The notes beneath the pieces were generated by a model. It saw only the letters and a program-made list of their open reading frames with translations, was not told the DNA's origin and did not search any database. The position numbers and the translations under genes were made by a program. DNA of 64,000 nt from DASQHW01 sp038238245. Lineage in GTDB: Bacteria; Actinomycetota; Acidimicrobiia; IMCC26256; PALSA-610. The stretch lies in NCBI GenBank assembly GCA_038238245.1, contig JBBRXX010000014.1, positions 1-64,000 on the forward strand, given 5' to 3'. Every line of letters begins with the position of its first letter. The stretch's first letter is position 1. Shown here one piece after another: positions 33,080 through 41,827 of this stretch.

Positions 33080-33340
33080 GTGGACGACACTCCGAAGGAA
33101 TACGAGTGGATGCTCCATGCGCGCTGCCGGGGCGCCGCCCCTACCGAGTTCTTCCCCTCTGACGGTCTCGGCGTCGAGTCCGCGCAGCGCATCTGCGTCG
33201 GGTGTCCCGTGCGCGTCGACTGCCTCGAGTACGCGCTCGAGCACCACATCGAGCACGGCGTGTGGGGTGGCGCTTCCGAACGGGAACGGCGCCGCATTCT
33301 CCGCCGCCGACGCGATCTCGCGCCCGCGCCGCGCCCGTAG
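33080..33340 (+). CDS. WhiB-like transcription factor
   Basis: 86 residues. Four cluster-binding cysteines (Cys16, Cys39, Cys42, Cys48; CVGCPVRVDC), then the GVWGG turn and a basic tail (RERRRILRRRR). WhiB proteins hold a [4Fe-4S] cluster, bind the sigma factor and regulate transcription in response to redox, nitric oxide or development. GTG 33080 is used: AAGGGAGG ends 5 nt before it, while the GTG at 33074 lies inside that site. TAGGAT at 33054-33059 may be the -10. The 3' end is 7 bp from the convergent LLM gene. Confidence 0.92.
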   Translation: MDDTPKEYEWMLHARCRGAAPTEFFPSDGLGVESAQRICVGCPVRVDCLEYALEHHIEHGVWGGASERERRRILRRRRDLAPAPRP

Positions 33341-33347
33341 CTCTCTT

Positions 33348-34340
33348 TCAGTCCGTGGTGCACGCGTGGAGCAGCAGCTCCACGTCGTCGATCGACGACA
33401 CCTGGAACGGCACCGCGCCGACGCCGAGCACGATCGTCTCGACGCCGAGCGCGTCCCATTCGCTCACCTGCGCTCGTACCTCCTCGATGGTGCCGACGAG
33501 CCGTCCCTTGCGGAACGATGCGAGATCGACATCGTCGAGGACCCCGGCAGGAGACGTCGCCTTCAGGCGCGTGAACCGTTGCTCGAGGTCGCGCTCGTCC
33601 TCGCCGCACAGCGCGTAGAGACCGAGGGTCCGCCACACGCTCGCCGGGTCGCGGTCGACCCGTGCGCACGCCGCCTCGAGGACGCGTAGCCGTGCGGCAT
33701 AGTCCCCGGGCGTCCACGCCCAGCACGTGTTCCAGCCATCGGCGTGCGCGGCAACGAGACGCAGGAGACGGTCGCCCTTGCCGCCCACGAAGACGCGAGG
33801 CCGCGGCGGTTGCTGCGCGGGCGGCATGTTGTGTGCCCCGATCGCACGGTGGTACATGCCCTCGTACGTGAACGGTCCGCCGGAGAGCAGACCCTTGACC
33901 ACCTCGAGCGCCTCGGTCAGGCGATCGAGACGCTCGCCCGGCGGTGGCATCTTCATCCCGATGGCTTCGTAATCCGGTTCGTACCATCCCGCGCCGAGAC
34001 CGACGTCGAGGCGCCCGTCACTGATCCGGTCGAGCGAGGCAAGGGACTTGGCGAGCACCGACGCAGCTCGCAACGCTTCGCACAACACGAGCGTCCCGAT
34101 GCGCACGTCGGGTACGGCACGGGCAAGCGCCGCGAGGGTCACGAGCGGCTCGAACGACGCCTCCGGATCGGGTGGACCGCCGTACTTCGCGAGGTCCCAG
34201 AAGAGGTGGTCCGACAGCCATACCGAGGTCGCGCCCGCGTCACGAGCGACGGTCGCGTAGCGGGTGATCGTCTCGAACCGAAGCGGTCGCTCGCCGGCGA
34301 CGGAGAAGTCGTACTGCGGCAGCGCCAACCCGAATTGCAT
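33348..34340 (-). CDS. F420-dependent LLM-class oxidoreductase
   Basis: 330 residues with a bacterial luciferase-like TIM barrel: MQFGLALPQYDFSVAGERP, SVWLSDHLFWDL, RIGTLVLCEALR and GRLDVGLGAGWYEPDYEAIG, the last being typical of F420-binding LLM proteins. The bulge and substrate pocket cannot be assigned, so the hydride acceptor is unknown. ATG 34340 is 8 nt from TAGCCT on this strand, suggesting a leaderless mRNA. It diverges from the formimidoyltransferase gene. Confidence 0.9.
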   Translation of the reverse strand: MQFGLALPQYDFSVAGERPLRFETITRYATVARDAGATSVWLSDHLFWDLAKYGGPPDPEASFEPLVTLAALARAVPDVRIGTLVLCEALRAASVLAKSLASLDRISDGRLDVGLGAGWYEPDYEAIGMKMPPPGERLDRLTEALEVVKGLLSGGPFTYEGMYHRAIGAHNMPPAQQPPRPRVFVGGKGDRLLRLVAAHADGWNTCWAWTPGDYAARLRVLEAACARVDRDPASVWRTLGLYALCGEDERDLEQRFTRLKATSPAGVLDDVDLASFRKGRLVGTIEEVRAQVSEWDALGVETIVLGVGAVPFQVSSIDDVELLLHACTTD

Positions 34341-34348
34341 CGATCGGA

Positions 34349-34354
34349 AGGCTA
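34349..34354 (-). promoter_or_regulatory. -10 box of the LLM oxidoreductase gene
   Basis: TAGCCT on the minus strand, 8 nt before ATG 34340. Confidence 0.45.
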
Positions 34355-34366
34355 CCTACCCGCCCC

Positions 34367-34372
34367 TACGCT
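34367..34372 (+). promoter_or_regulatory. -10 box of the formimidoyltransferase gene
   Basis: TACGCT, 6 nt before GTG 34379. Confidence 0.45.
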
Positions 34373-34378
34373 GAGGAC

Positions 34379-35272
34379 GTGTTGGAGTGTGTCGCGAACG
34401 TCTCGGAAGGCCGCAACATGGATCTGTTGCGGTCGTTCGCGGAGGCGTGCGGTCCCTCGCTGCTCGACGTGCACGCCGACGCCGACCACCACCGGTCGGT
34501 CTTCACCCTCGCCGGACCGGGACCCCGCGACGCGTGCGAAGCCGTCCGCGCGCTTGCGACAGCCGTCGCCGAGCGGGCGACGCTCGTCGGTCACGAGGGG
34601 GCGCATCCCCGGTTCGGCGTGCTCGACGTGGTGCCCTTCGTCGCGTTGGACGCGACGCGCGCCGAGCGACTGCAAGCGGCCGACGAGGCGCGGGCGTTCG
34701 GCAAATGGTGGGCCGGGCACTGCAACGTTCCGGTGTTCCTCTATGACGACGCGGATCCCGACGGTCGAGACCTTCCGTCCACGCGCGCGCAGGCGTTCGC
34801 GACGCGGCGGCCCGACTTCGGCCCGGCGACCGCCCACGCGGAGCTGGGCGCGACCGCGGCCGGAGCGCGCCCTCCGCTCATTGCGGTCAACTGCGTGCTG
34901 GTGACACGCGACATCAACGTCGCTCGCCGTGTGGCAGGCATGGCGCGGGAGCGCGACGGGGGCATGCCGGGCGTGCGCGCCCTCGGCTTCTTCCTCCCGG
35001 GGACCGGTCGGGTCCAGGTCTCGATGAACCTCACCGACCTCGAGCGGACCGGCGTGCAGGACGCGTGCCTGCGGGTAAGCGAGCTCGCCATGCAGCTGGG
35101 TTCGGACGTCGCCGGCGTCGAGCTGGTCGGGCTGCTGCCGCGCCGTGAGCTCGACCGGTGCTCGGACGACTTCCTGTCATGGAGCCGGATCGACGCCGCC
35201 TCAACGATCGAGGGCCGCGTCGGTCGCGGTCCACGATGGTTGCCGGGAGACCCCGTGGCCGACCCCGTGTGA
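34379..35272 (+). CDS. Glutamate formimidoyltransferase (FTCD N-terminal type)
   Basis: 297 residues covering the N- and C-subdomains of the formiminotransferase fold: ECVANVSEGRNMDLLRSF at the start, catalytic His in GHEGAHPRFGVLDVVPF, then RDINVARRVAGMARERDGG and VQVSMNLTDLERTG. It transfers the formimidoyl group of N-formimidoyl-L-glutamate (histidine breakdown) to tetrahydrofolate. No cyclodeaminase domain is attached and no hut genes are adjacent, so it may act in one-carbon supply. Confidence 0.93.
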   Translation: MLECVANVSEGRNMDLLRSFAEACGPSLLDVHADADHHRSVFTLAGPGPRDACEAVRALATAVAERATLVGHEGAHPRFGVLDVVPFVALDATRAERLQAADEARAFGKWWAGHCNVPVFLYDDADPDGRDLPSTRAQAFATRRPDFGPATAHAELGATAAGARPPLIAVNCVLVTRDINVARRVAGMARERDGGMPGVRALGFFLPGTGRVQVSMNLTDLERTGVQDACLRVSELAMQLGSDVAGVELVGLLPRRELDRCSDDFLSWSRIDAASTIEGRVGRGPRWLPGDPVADPV

Positions 35273-35282
35273 CCGGCGACGG

Positions 35283-35567
35283 TCAGGCGCTGGCGAGCCC
35301 GCGGCGGGCGAGCGCCCGCTGCCGGCGGATGCGGCGCCGCTCCCGCTCGGACATGCCTCCCCAGATGCCGAACTTCTCGCCGTGGCGCAGCGCGTACTCG
35401 AGGCACTCCATACGCACCTCGCAGCCGCCGCACACGGACTTCGCCTCCTTCGTGGAGGCGCCGCGCTCGGGGAAGAACAGGTCCGGGTCGACCCCGAGAC
35501 AGTTGGCACGCTCCTGCCAACGCCGGTCTGTGGCGTCGGTCTCGAGCTGGATCAGCATCTCTCTCAT
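35283..35567 (-). CDS. WhiB-like transcription factor
   Basis: 94 residues. Cys23, Cys46, Cys49 and Cys55 (CGGCEVRMEC) form the Fe-S site, with DLFFPERG before it and GIWGGMSERERRRIRRQR after it. The short N-terminus and the sequence resemble the WhiB1/WhmD group. ATG 35567 has GAGGGGG upstream; a second ATG three codons later is possible. The upstream 235 bp (35568-35802) hold no gene. Confidence 0.92.
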   Translation of the reverse strand: MREMLIQLETDATDRRWQERANCLGVDPDLFFPERGASTKEAKSVCGGCEVRMECLEYALRHGEKFGIWGGMSERERRRIRRQRALARRGLASA

Positions 35568-35802
35568 CGGCTGCCCCCTCGTTGATGGGTTGATGGATGG
35601 TTGGCCCGTCACCCCCGGCAGGGCACCGGGGTCGGCGGGCCGCTGAAATGCCGCCGATGGAATTACAGCGGTGTCATCATGGCCGCGCGCCAACGCCGAC
35701 GCAAGGGGTGAGGCGTCAGCAAGGAACGGTGAACGCGCTACGTAGGCGAGCGGGCTCATTTCGTGGCCGGCGCAGGCCGGCCATCCGCGCGACGATCCAC
35801 GG

Positions 35803-36300
35803 GTGGAGTTGACGACCATCGAGGCCGTCCGCGGCGACATCACCGGCGAGCACGTCGACGCGATCGTCAACGCCGCCAACAGCAGCCTCGCACGGGGTGC
35901 CGGGGTGTGCGGCGCGATCTTTGCCGGCGCCGGGCCCGAGCTCGACCGCGCGTGCGCGGCGCTCGGCGGGTGCGCGCCGGGCGACGCCGTCGTCACGGGC
36001 GGCTTCGCACTCCCGGCCCGGTGGATCGTGCACACCGTCGGACCGGTCTGGCGCGGCGGCGACCGCGGCGAGCCCGATCTCTTGCGCTCCTGCTACCGGC
36101 GGTCTCTCGAGGTCGCCCGCGAGGTGGGTGCCACATCCATCGCGTTCCCCGCGATCTCGACCGGGATCTTCGGATACCCGCCCGATCAAGCGGCCGAGAT
36201 CGCGGTCGAAGCCGTGCGCGCGCACGGCCGCGACCTGCTGGTACGCCTGGTTGCGTTCGACGCCGAGACGCTGCGGCGCTACGAGTCGCTGCTCGCCTGA
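35803..36300 (+). CDS. Macro-domain protein
   Basis: 165 residues, a complete macro domain: GDITGEHVDAIVNAANSSL (ADP-ribose loop), GAGVCGAIF, and IAFPAISTGIFGYPPDQAA. It binds ADP-ribose and may hydrolyse O-acetyl-ADP-ribose or de-modify ADP-ribosylated targets. GTG 35803 is the likely start. The last 22 bp overlap the 3' end of the convergent msrB gene. Confidence 0.92.
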   Translation: MELTTIEAVRGDITGEHVDAIVNAANSSLARGAGVCGAIFAGAGPELDRACAALGGCAPGDAVVTGGFALPARWIVHTVGPVWRGGDRGEPDLLRSCYRRSLEVAREVGATSIAFPAISTGIFGYPPDQAAEIAVEAVRAHGRDLLVRLVAFDAETLRRYESLLA

Positions 36301-36707
36301 TCGTTCTTGTCGAGCTTGAGCGACGCCGAGTTCATGCAGTAGCGCAGCCCGGTCGGGCGGGGCCCGTCGGGGAACACGTGCCCGAGGTGGGCGCCGCAGT
36401 TGCTGCACCGGGCCTCGGTGCGGACCATGCCGTGGCTGGCGTCCGTCGCCTCTTCCACAGCGTCCTTGGCGAGCGGCTCGGAGAAGCTCGGCCAACCCGT
36501 GCCGGACTCGAACTTCGTGTCGGAAGAGAACAGCGGCGCCCCGCAACACACGCACGTGTACGTGCCGTCGTCGTGGCAGTCCCAGTACTCACCGGTGAAC
36601 GCCCGCTCCGTTCCTGCCTTGCGGGCGACCTCGAACTGCTCGGGGGTCAGGCGCGCGCGCCACTCTGCGTCGGACTGGGGGAGCTGGTCTCTGGGTGTAG
36701 TCGGCAT
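36279..36707 (-). CDS. msrB: Peptide methionine-(R)-S-oxide reductase MsrB
   Basis: 142 residues. Catalytic Cys in RYCMNSASL; zinc CxxC pairs in TCVCCGAPLF and RCSNCGAHLGHVF; GTGWPSF is the substrate loop. It reduces the R epimer of methionine sulfoxide in proteins in the cytoplasm. ATG 36707 lies inside the preceding receiver-like gene, which ends at 36647, so the two same-strand genes overlap by 61 bp in different frames. Confidence 0.95.
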   Translation of the reverse strand: MPTTPRDQLPQSDAEWRARLTPEQFEVARKAGTERAFTGEYWDCHDDGTYTCVCCGAPLFSSDTKFESGTGWPSFSEPLAKDAVEEATDASHGMVRTEARCSNCGAHLGHVFPDGPRPTGLRYCMNSASLKLDKNDQASSDS

Positions 36708-37015
36708 GCCTCGTGCAACGCTCGCACGTTCAGACGCGTTCCCGCCAACGTGCAACGATCCGCGCCCAGCGACTTCGCCCGGGCCATGTCGGCGCGTTCG
36801 CCCACGATCGCGACGAGGCGGGGCCGCGTCGGCCAGCACCCGATCGCGGACAGGACGCACCAGCCGTCGAGGGGCTCCCGACGCAGATCGATGATCACCG
36901 CGTCGAACCACGCCCGCTGCAGGAGCGCGACGGCGGCCTCCCCGTCGGGGGCAGCGATCTGCTCGATGCCGTCGAGCTCGAACCTCGGTTCCACGACCAG
37001 CACACGCGGTGCCAA
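36647..37015 (-). CDS. Degenerate response-regulator receiver protein
   Basis: 122 residues with a lone REC fold: VLVVEPRFELDGIEQIA, the candidate phosphoacceptor Asp in AVIIDLRREPLDG, and RLVAIVGERADM, AKSLGADRCTLAG. The N-terminal acidic pair and the conserved Lys (KP) are absent, so phosphorylation is doubtful. TTG 37015 is accepted because AGGAGGT sits 5 nt upstream. It overlaps msrB by 61 bp on the same strand. A stand-alone receiver may act as a protein adaptor. Confidence 0.65.
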   Translation of the reverse strand: MAPRVLVVEPRFELDGIEQIAAPDGEAAVALLQRAWFDAVIIDLRREPLDGWCVLSAIGCWPTRPRLVAIVGERADMARAKSLGADRCTLAGTRLNVRALHEACRLHPETSSPSPTQSGARA

Positions 37016-37085
37016 CGCGCACCTCCTCCGTGAACGAACTCGCCGAACATCCCTGCCCGGTGCTTCCAATATCGGCCACTCCCAG

Positions 37086-37138
37086 CGTTTCTTGCGGCAT
37101 TCGACGACACATGTCGTCGCCCGTGGGTCGCAAGAACG
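37086..37138. terminator. Nested inverted repeats after the VWA gene
   Basis: Outer stem TTCTTGCG (37089-37096) with CGCAAGAA (37129-37136), plus an inner stem CGACGACA-CA-TGTCGTCG (37102-37119). On the minus strand this forms a long branched hairpin between the VWA gene stop (37146) and the receiver gene start (37015). It may be a terminator or an RNA control element. Confidence 0.45.
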
Positions 37139-37145
37139 GGCCGGG

Positions 37146-39149
37146 CTAGCCGGCTCGTCGCTCGTGGCGGCGCTGCTCGAGGAAGTCGACGAGGACGTAG
37201 TCGCCGAGGGTCTCGGGGGTCGTGTAGAAGGCACGGCCGCGGTTCATGCGCATCATCCGCTCGACGAACTCCCGCAGATAGAAGTTGTCCTCGAGCATGA
37301 AGGTGTTGATGCGGATGCCGTCCTTGGTGCAGCGCTGGACCTCGCGCAACGTCATCTCGATCGTGCGGGGGTCGGGCGGGTAGTCGAAGAACGGCTCGCC
37401 GTTGTCGAGGATGTGGGCGGTCGGCTCGCCGTCGGTGATCATGATGATCTGCTTGCGACCGGTCTGGCGGGCGAGCATGGAGCGCGCCATCAGCAACGCG
37501 TGCTGCATGTTCGTTCCCCACTCGAAGTCCCAGGTCGCCTCGGGGAGCCGCTCGGGCTTCACTTCGCGCGCGACCCGCCCGAAGCTCACCATGCCCAGAT
37601 AGTCGCGCGGGAACTGCGAGCTGATGAGCGCGTGCAGCGCCATCGCGACCTTCTTCGCCGCGAGGAACCGGCCGCGCATCTCCATCGAGAGGGAGACATC
37701 CAGCATGAGGACGGTCGCGCTGCGTGTCACCTGCTCGGTGCGCTCGATCTCGAAGTCCTCGGGCTTGATCGCGACGGGAGTTCCCGCGCCCTGACGCGTG
37801 ATCGCGTTCTTGAGCGTGCGTCCGACGTCGAGATGGAACGGGTCACCGAACTCGTAGGGCTTGTGCTCGTCCGCGCGCTCGTGCCCGAAACCCGACCGCT
37901 CGATCTCGTGCTTGCCGGCACGGTCCTGCAACAGCCGCTTGTACAAGTCGCCCAGCGCACGCTGACCGATGCGACGGATGCCCTTGGGCGTCAGCTCCAT
38001 CCGGCCTTCGCGCTGTTCGATGAGGCCGGCTTCCTCGAGCTCCTTCGCGATCCTCGCGAGCTGTTGCAGCGAGCGGGCCGCATCGTCGCCGAGCAGGTCG
38101 CGCACCTTGTCGAGGTCGACCTCGGCGAGCGGTCCCGGGCTCGTCGCGTTGCGCATCAGGTTCTCGAGCGCGTCGATGTCACCGAGCTCGTCGAGCAGTC
38201 CACTCATCCCTTCGAGCGGCAGCGGTTGGTCACCGCGGAAACGCATCTGCTGGCCCCAGCCCATCTGCGGGAACGCGTTGCGCAGGTTCTGGCCGAGCTG
38301 GTCGACCTGCCAGCGCAGATCCATGTCGTCGAGCAGTGAGTTCGCGAGCTCCTGGAGCTGCGCGCGTTGCTCGGGCGACATCGAGTTCAGCAGCTGTTGC
38401 ATCTGCGCCATCGAACGGGCCATCTGCTCGAGCAGCTCATCGAGCGTCTGGGGGTTCTCCGGGAAGAAGTCGCCGAAGCGGTTCATGAAACCCTCGAAGT
38501 CGGGCTCCTCGCCGCGCTCGCGCTGTTCGAGCATGTGGTTGAGCTCGGCCAGCATGTCCTTCATGCGCTGGAGCTGCTCGGGCGACATCTCCGACATGCC
38601 TTGTTGCAACTGGTTGAACATCGAGTCGAGCAGTTGCTTCTTCAGCTCCTCCATGAGCTCTTCGAAGTGCTGGCGCGCGTTGTCGTCCATCCAGTCGTAC
38701 TGCTGGAGGTCGCTCACGCGTCCGGCGAGGTCGGGCGGCAACTGTTCGAGCTGTTCCCGCCGCTGCTGCGCGAGCTCGTCCAGCAATTCCTCGCGGCGCT
38801 TGTCGCCGGATTGTTGCGCCTCGTCGAGGCGGCGGTCGATGCCGGCGCGCTCCTCGTCGACGATCTCGTCGAGCCGGCGGGCGATGTCCTCGTAGACGCC
38901 GCCGAGGTCGTAGCGGTCGAGCTGCTCGCGCCGGCGTTCGCGCAGCTTCTCGAGCATCTCGCGCATGCCCTGCACGTCACGGCCCTGCCGGTCGCGGAAA
39001 CCTTGCTGCATCATCCGGCGCAGCGCGGCGTTGAGGTCGCCGTGGTACAGGAGGTCGTCGGTCATCTCCTCGAGCAGCGCGTCGGCATCGAGGTCGAAGC
39101 CGACCTGGGTGCCGTCCCAGCGGGAGTACTGGAAGCGAGAAGAGGACAT
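37146..39149 (-). CDS. VWA-domain protein (partner of a MoxR-type ATPase)
   Basis: 667 residues. A long acidic, Gln/Met/Leu-rich helical region (about residues 30-330, many QQL and EEL repeats) precedes a von Willebrand A domain near the C-terminus with MIDAS residues DVSLSM and the later TDGEPTAHI. This pairs with the ATPase encoded at 40340-41740, as in mycobacterial Rv0958/Rv0959-like pairs, where an AAA+ ATPase and a VWA protein act as a metal-insertion or complex-assembly chaperone. Cytoplasmic. ATG 39149 is 6 nt from a TACGGT box that overlaps the GH1 promoter. Confidence 0.9.
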   Translation of the reverse strand: MSSSRFQYSRWDGTQVGFDLDADALLEEMTDDLLYHGDLNAALRRMMQQGFRDRQGRDVQGMREMLEKLRERRREQLDRYDLGGVYEDIARRLDEIVDEERAGIDRRLDEAQQSGDKRREELLDELAQQRREQLEQLPPDLAGRVSDLQQYDWMDDNARQHFEELMEELKKQLLDSMFNQLQQGMSEMSPEQLQRMKDMLAELNHMLEQRERGEEPDFEGFMNRFGDFFPENPQTLDELLEQMARSMAQMQQLLNSMSPEQRAQLQELANSLLDDMDLRWQVDQLGQNLRNAFPQMGWGQQMRFRGDQPLPLEGMSGLLDELGDIDALENLMRNATSPGPLAEVDLDKVRDLLGDDAARSLQQLARIAKELEEAGLIEQREGRMELTPKGIRRIGQRALGDLYKRLLQDRAGKHEIERSGFGHERADEHKPYEFGDPFHLDVGRTLKNAITRQGAGTPVAIKPEDFEIERTEQVTRSATVLMLDVSLSMEMRGRFLAAKKVAMALHALISSQFPRDYLGMVSFGRVAREVKPERLPEATWDFEWGTNMQHALLMARSMLARQTGRKQIIMITDGEPTAHILDNGEPFFDYPPDPRTIEMTLREVQRCTKDGIRINTFMLEDNFYLREFVERMMRMNRGRAFYTTPETLGDYVLVDFLEQRRHERRAG

Positions 39150-39154
39150 GCGGT

Positions 39155-39161
39155 TACCGTA
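39155..39161. promoter_or_regulatory. Shared symmetrical -10 of the VWA and GH1 genes
   Basis: TACCGTA: TACCGT on the plus strand (39155-39160) ends 6 nt before GTG 39167, and TACGGT on the minus strand (39161-39156) ends 6 nt before ATG 39149. Confidence 0.6.
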
Positions 39162-39166
39162 CTCCC

Positions 39167-40306
39167 GTGAAGAAACGGGACTTCTGGTGGGGCACCGGCG
39201 CGTCGTCGACGCAGGCCGAAGGCGCGGCGCCCGCAAGCGACTGGTACGCGATGGAGCGGGCGGGCCGGGTGCCGCCCTCGGGCGACGGCAACGGGTTCGC
39301 GACCCGATACGCCGAGGACTTCGCGCTGTACGCGCAGTACGGGCTCACGCATCACCGCCTTTCGATCGAGTGGGCGCGCATCGAACCCGAGGAGGGCAAG
39401 CGCGACGACGCCGCGATCGAGCACTACATCGCGGTGTTGACCGCAGCACGTGACGCCGGAGTGTCGCCCTGGGTGTGCCTCCATCACTTCACGCTGCCCG
39501 GGTGGTTCACCGAGATGGGCGAAGGCGGCTTCGTCGACGATCGCGCCCGCTCGTACTACTGGACGCGCCACGTGGCGTTCTGCGCGGAGACCTTCGGCGA
39601 TCTGGTGTTCGGGTGGAAGCCGATCAACGAGCCGGGCGCGTTCGCGGCGATCTACTTCCAGACCGCCCGGCGGTTCGACGTGCTGGGCGCGACGCTGCTC
39701 GCGCAACGCGACGCATGGCGTGAGCTGCGGGGCGGCGGCAAGCCCGTGGCGACGATTCACAACCTTTCGCCGATCTTCGGCTCGTCCCCGAAGGCCGAGG
39801 CGATGATCTGGGACGTGTGGATGCGGGCCGATCGCGACGGCGTGCTCTCGTTGCCGGGTCGCGCCGACCGGGAAGTCCCGGATCTCCGCGAGGCGTGCGA
39901 TCTCGTCGGCTTCTCGTACTACAGCGCGATGGGCATCGGGGAGGAGGGCGGCATCGTGCCGTACCCGCCGGGCGCGCGCGTCGGGCCGATGGGGTACGCG
40001 CCGTGGAGCGAAGGGCTCGGCCTGGTCTTGCGCCGGTTGCACGACGAGCTCCCCGGTCGTCCGTTGCTGATCTGCGAGCACGGCGTCGGCACCGACGAGG
40101 ACGAGTGGCGCTGTGACGTGCTGCGCGAGTCGCTCGCGATCGTCGAAGAGGCGATCGACGACGGCATCGACGTACGCGGCTTCTTCCACTGGACCGGCGT
40201 CGACAACTACGAGTGGAACCACGGCTTCGACGTGCAGTTCGGCTGCTTCACGCGTGCGCGGGAGCCGCGCGGCAGCGCCGAGCTGCTCCGTGAGTACGCG
40301 ACGTGA
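39167..40306 (+). CDS. Glycoside hydrolase family 1 protein
   Basis: 379 residues, shorter than the usual 440-480 for GH1. A GH1 TIM barrel is visible: FWWGTGASSTQAEGA at the start, HHRLSIEWARIEPEEG, acid/base Glu in KPINEPGAFA, nucleophile Glu in LLICEHGVGTDED, and FHWTGVDNYEWNHGFDVQFG at the end. Beta-glucosidase or beta-galactosidase-type activity is expected. It lies between the VWA and MoxR-type genes on the opposite strand, so it interrupts that pair. Confidence 0.92.
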   Translation: MKKRDFWWGTGASSTQAEGAAPASDWYAMERAGRVPPSGDGNGFATRYAEDFALYAQYGLTHHRLSIEWARIEPEEGKRDDAAIEHYIAVLTAARDAGVSPWVCLHHFTLPGWFTEMGEGGFVDDRARSYYWTRHVAFCAETFGDLVFGWKPINEPGAFAAIYFQTARRFDVLGATLLAQRDAWRELRGGGKPVATIHNLSPIFGSSPKAEAMIWDVWMRADRDGVLSLPGRADREVPDLREACDLVGFSYYSAMGIGEEGGIVPYPPGARVGPMGYAPWSEGLGLVLRRLHDELPGRPLLICEHGVGTDEDEWRCDVLRESLAIVEEAIDDGIDVRGFFHWTGVDNYEWNHGFDVQFGCFTRAREPRGSAELLREYAT

Positions 40307-40339
40307 GTGGGCTCGACGGCGTCCGCGACCGACGAGCCG

Positions 40340-41740
40340 TCAGCCGCGGCCGCGGTAGGTGGCGCGTCCGCCGAGCGCGTCCTTGTTGAGACGCTTGGTC
40401 AGGTGCAAGCCCTCGAGGACGAACTCGATGCCGCTCGCGATCCCCGCCGGCGACTCGCCCACACGCAGATCCGCGAGCACCGCGGGCATTCCGTCGAGCT
40501 TGGCGAGCAGGTCGCGGTACTCCGCGGCCGGCATGTCCTCGCCGGTGTGCACGAGCGAGCCGTCCTCGAACGACGCGACGATCGGGCCGAGCCGCTCGGG
40601 ACGCACACGAGCACGGAACACCTCGAGCGTCGCCGCCTTGAGAATGCGCTCGAGGACCTGGTTCTCGCGGCCGTCGTCGAGCGTCTCGATCTCGATCTTG
40701 CCCGAGGTCGACGCCGCGAGAGCGTCCAGGTCCGAGACGCGCGGCACGACCTCGCGCTCACCGTGCACCAGCGCGCGCCTGGCTGCGTTCGCGACGAGTG
40801 TTTCGTAGTTCGTGATCGACAGCCGTGCCGACACGCCTGAACGCTGGTTGACGTGCGGTGACCGGCGCGCCAACTGCGAGATCTCGGCGACGATCTCGGT
40901 CATGAACTCCGGCACGCTCACCTGCAGGCCTTCTGCCTTCAGCGTTCGTACTTCCTGATCGATGATCGCCATCTCGAGCTCGGTGTCGAGCGGGTAGTGC
41001 GTGCGGATCTGCGAACCGAACCGGTCCTTGAGCGGCGTGATGATGCGACCGCGGTTGGTGTAGTCCTCGGGGTTCGCCGACGCGAGCAGCAAGACGTCCA
41101 GGGGCAGACGGATCTTGTACCCACGGATCTGCACGTCGCGCTCTTCGAGCACGTTCAAGAGGCCGACCTGGATGCGTTCGGCGAGGTCGGGCAACTCGTT
41201 GATCGCGAAGATGCCACGGTTCGTGCGGGGCACGAGGCCGTAGTGGATGGTGAGCTCGTCCGACAGGTAGCGGCCCTCCGCGACCTTGATCGGGTCGACC
41301 TCGCCGATGAGATCCGCGATCGAGGTGTCGGGCGTCGCGAGCTTCTCGCCGAAGCGACGGTCGCGGTGCACCCACTCGATCGGTGTCTCGTCGCCGCGCT
41401 CGGCAACCAGATGACGGGAATGGCTCGAGACCGGATGGTACGGGTCGTCGTTGATCTCGCTTCCCGCGACGATCGGCATCCACTCGTCGAGCAGGTTGAC
41501 GAGCTCGCGAATGATGCGCGTCTTCGCCTGGCCGCGCTCGCCGAGAAAGATGATGTCGTGGCCGGCGAGCAACGCGTTCGCGAGCTGCGGCAACACCGTG
41601 TCGTCGTAACCGACGACACCATCGATGAGCGGTCGACCGTCGGCGAGCGCCCGCACCGCGTTCGCCCGGATCTCTTCTTTGACCGGGCGCGACTCCCAAC
41701 CGGTCGCGCGCAGGTCCCCGAGTGTGGCAGGTCGGCTCAT
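40340..41740 (-). CDS. AAA+ ATPase, MoxR/Mg-chelatase-like
   Basis: 466 residues. The N-terminal ATPase core holds Walker A (FLGERGQAKTRII), a Walker-B-like segment (GIFAINELPDLAERIQ), and the sensor-1 LLLASANPEDYTN; the lid follows. The C-terminal half (about residues 300-460) is helical and binds partners. It belongs to the MoxR-like group working with VWA proteins (partner at 37146-39149). It probably remodels a protein complex in the cytoplasm using ATP. ATG 41740 has GGAAG upstream. Confidence 0.9.
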   Translation of the reverse strand: MSRPATLGDLRATGWESRPVKEEIRANAVRALADGRPLIDGVVGYDDTVLPQLANALLAGHDIIFLGERGQAKTRIIRELVNLLDEWMPIVAGSEINDDPYHPVSSHSRHLVAERGDETPIEWVHRDRRFGEKLATPDTSIADLIGEVDPIKVAEGRYLSDELTIHYGLVPRTNRGIFAINELPDLAERIQVGLLNVLEERDVQIRGYKIRLPLDVLLLASANPEDYTNRGRIITPLKDRFGSQIRTHYPLDTELEMAIIDQEVRTLKAEGLQVSVPEFMTEIVAEISQLARRSPHVNQRSGVSARLSITNYETLVANAARRALVHGEREVVPRVSDLDALAASTSGKIEIETLDDGRENQVLERILKAATLEVFRARVRPERLGPIVASFEDGSLVHTGEDMPAAEYRDLLAKLDGMPAVLADLRVGESPAGIASGIEFVLEGLHLTKRLNKDALGGRATYRGRG

Positions 41741-41827
41741 GTCTTCCGCTCTGACGGGCCGCTCGGGCCCCGCCTCACTGTTTCGCGGGATACCCGCTGC
41801 ACGGACGTTCGGCTCATGTTCGGAGCA

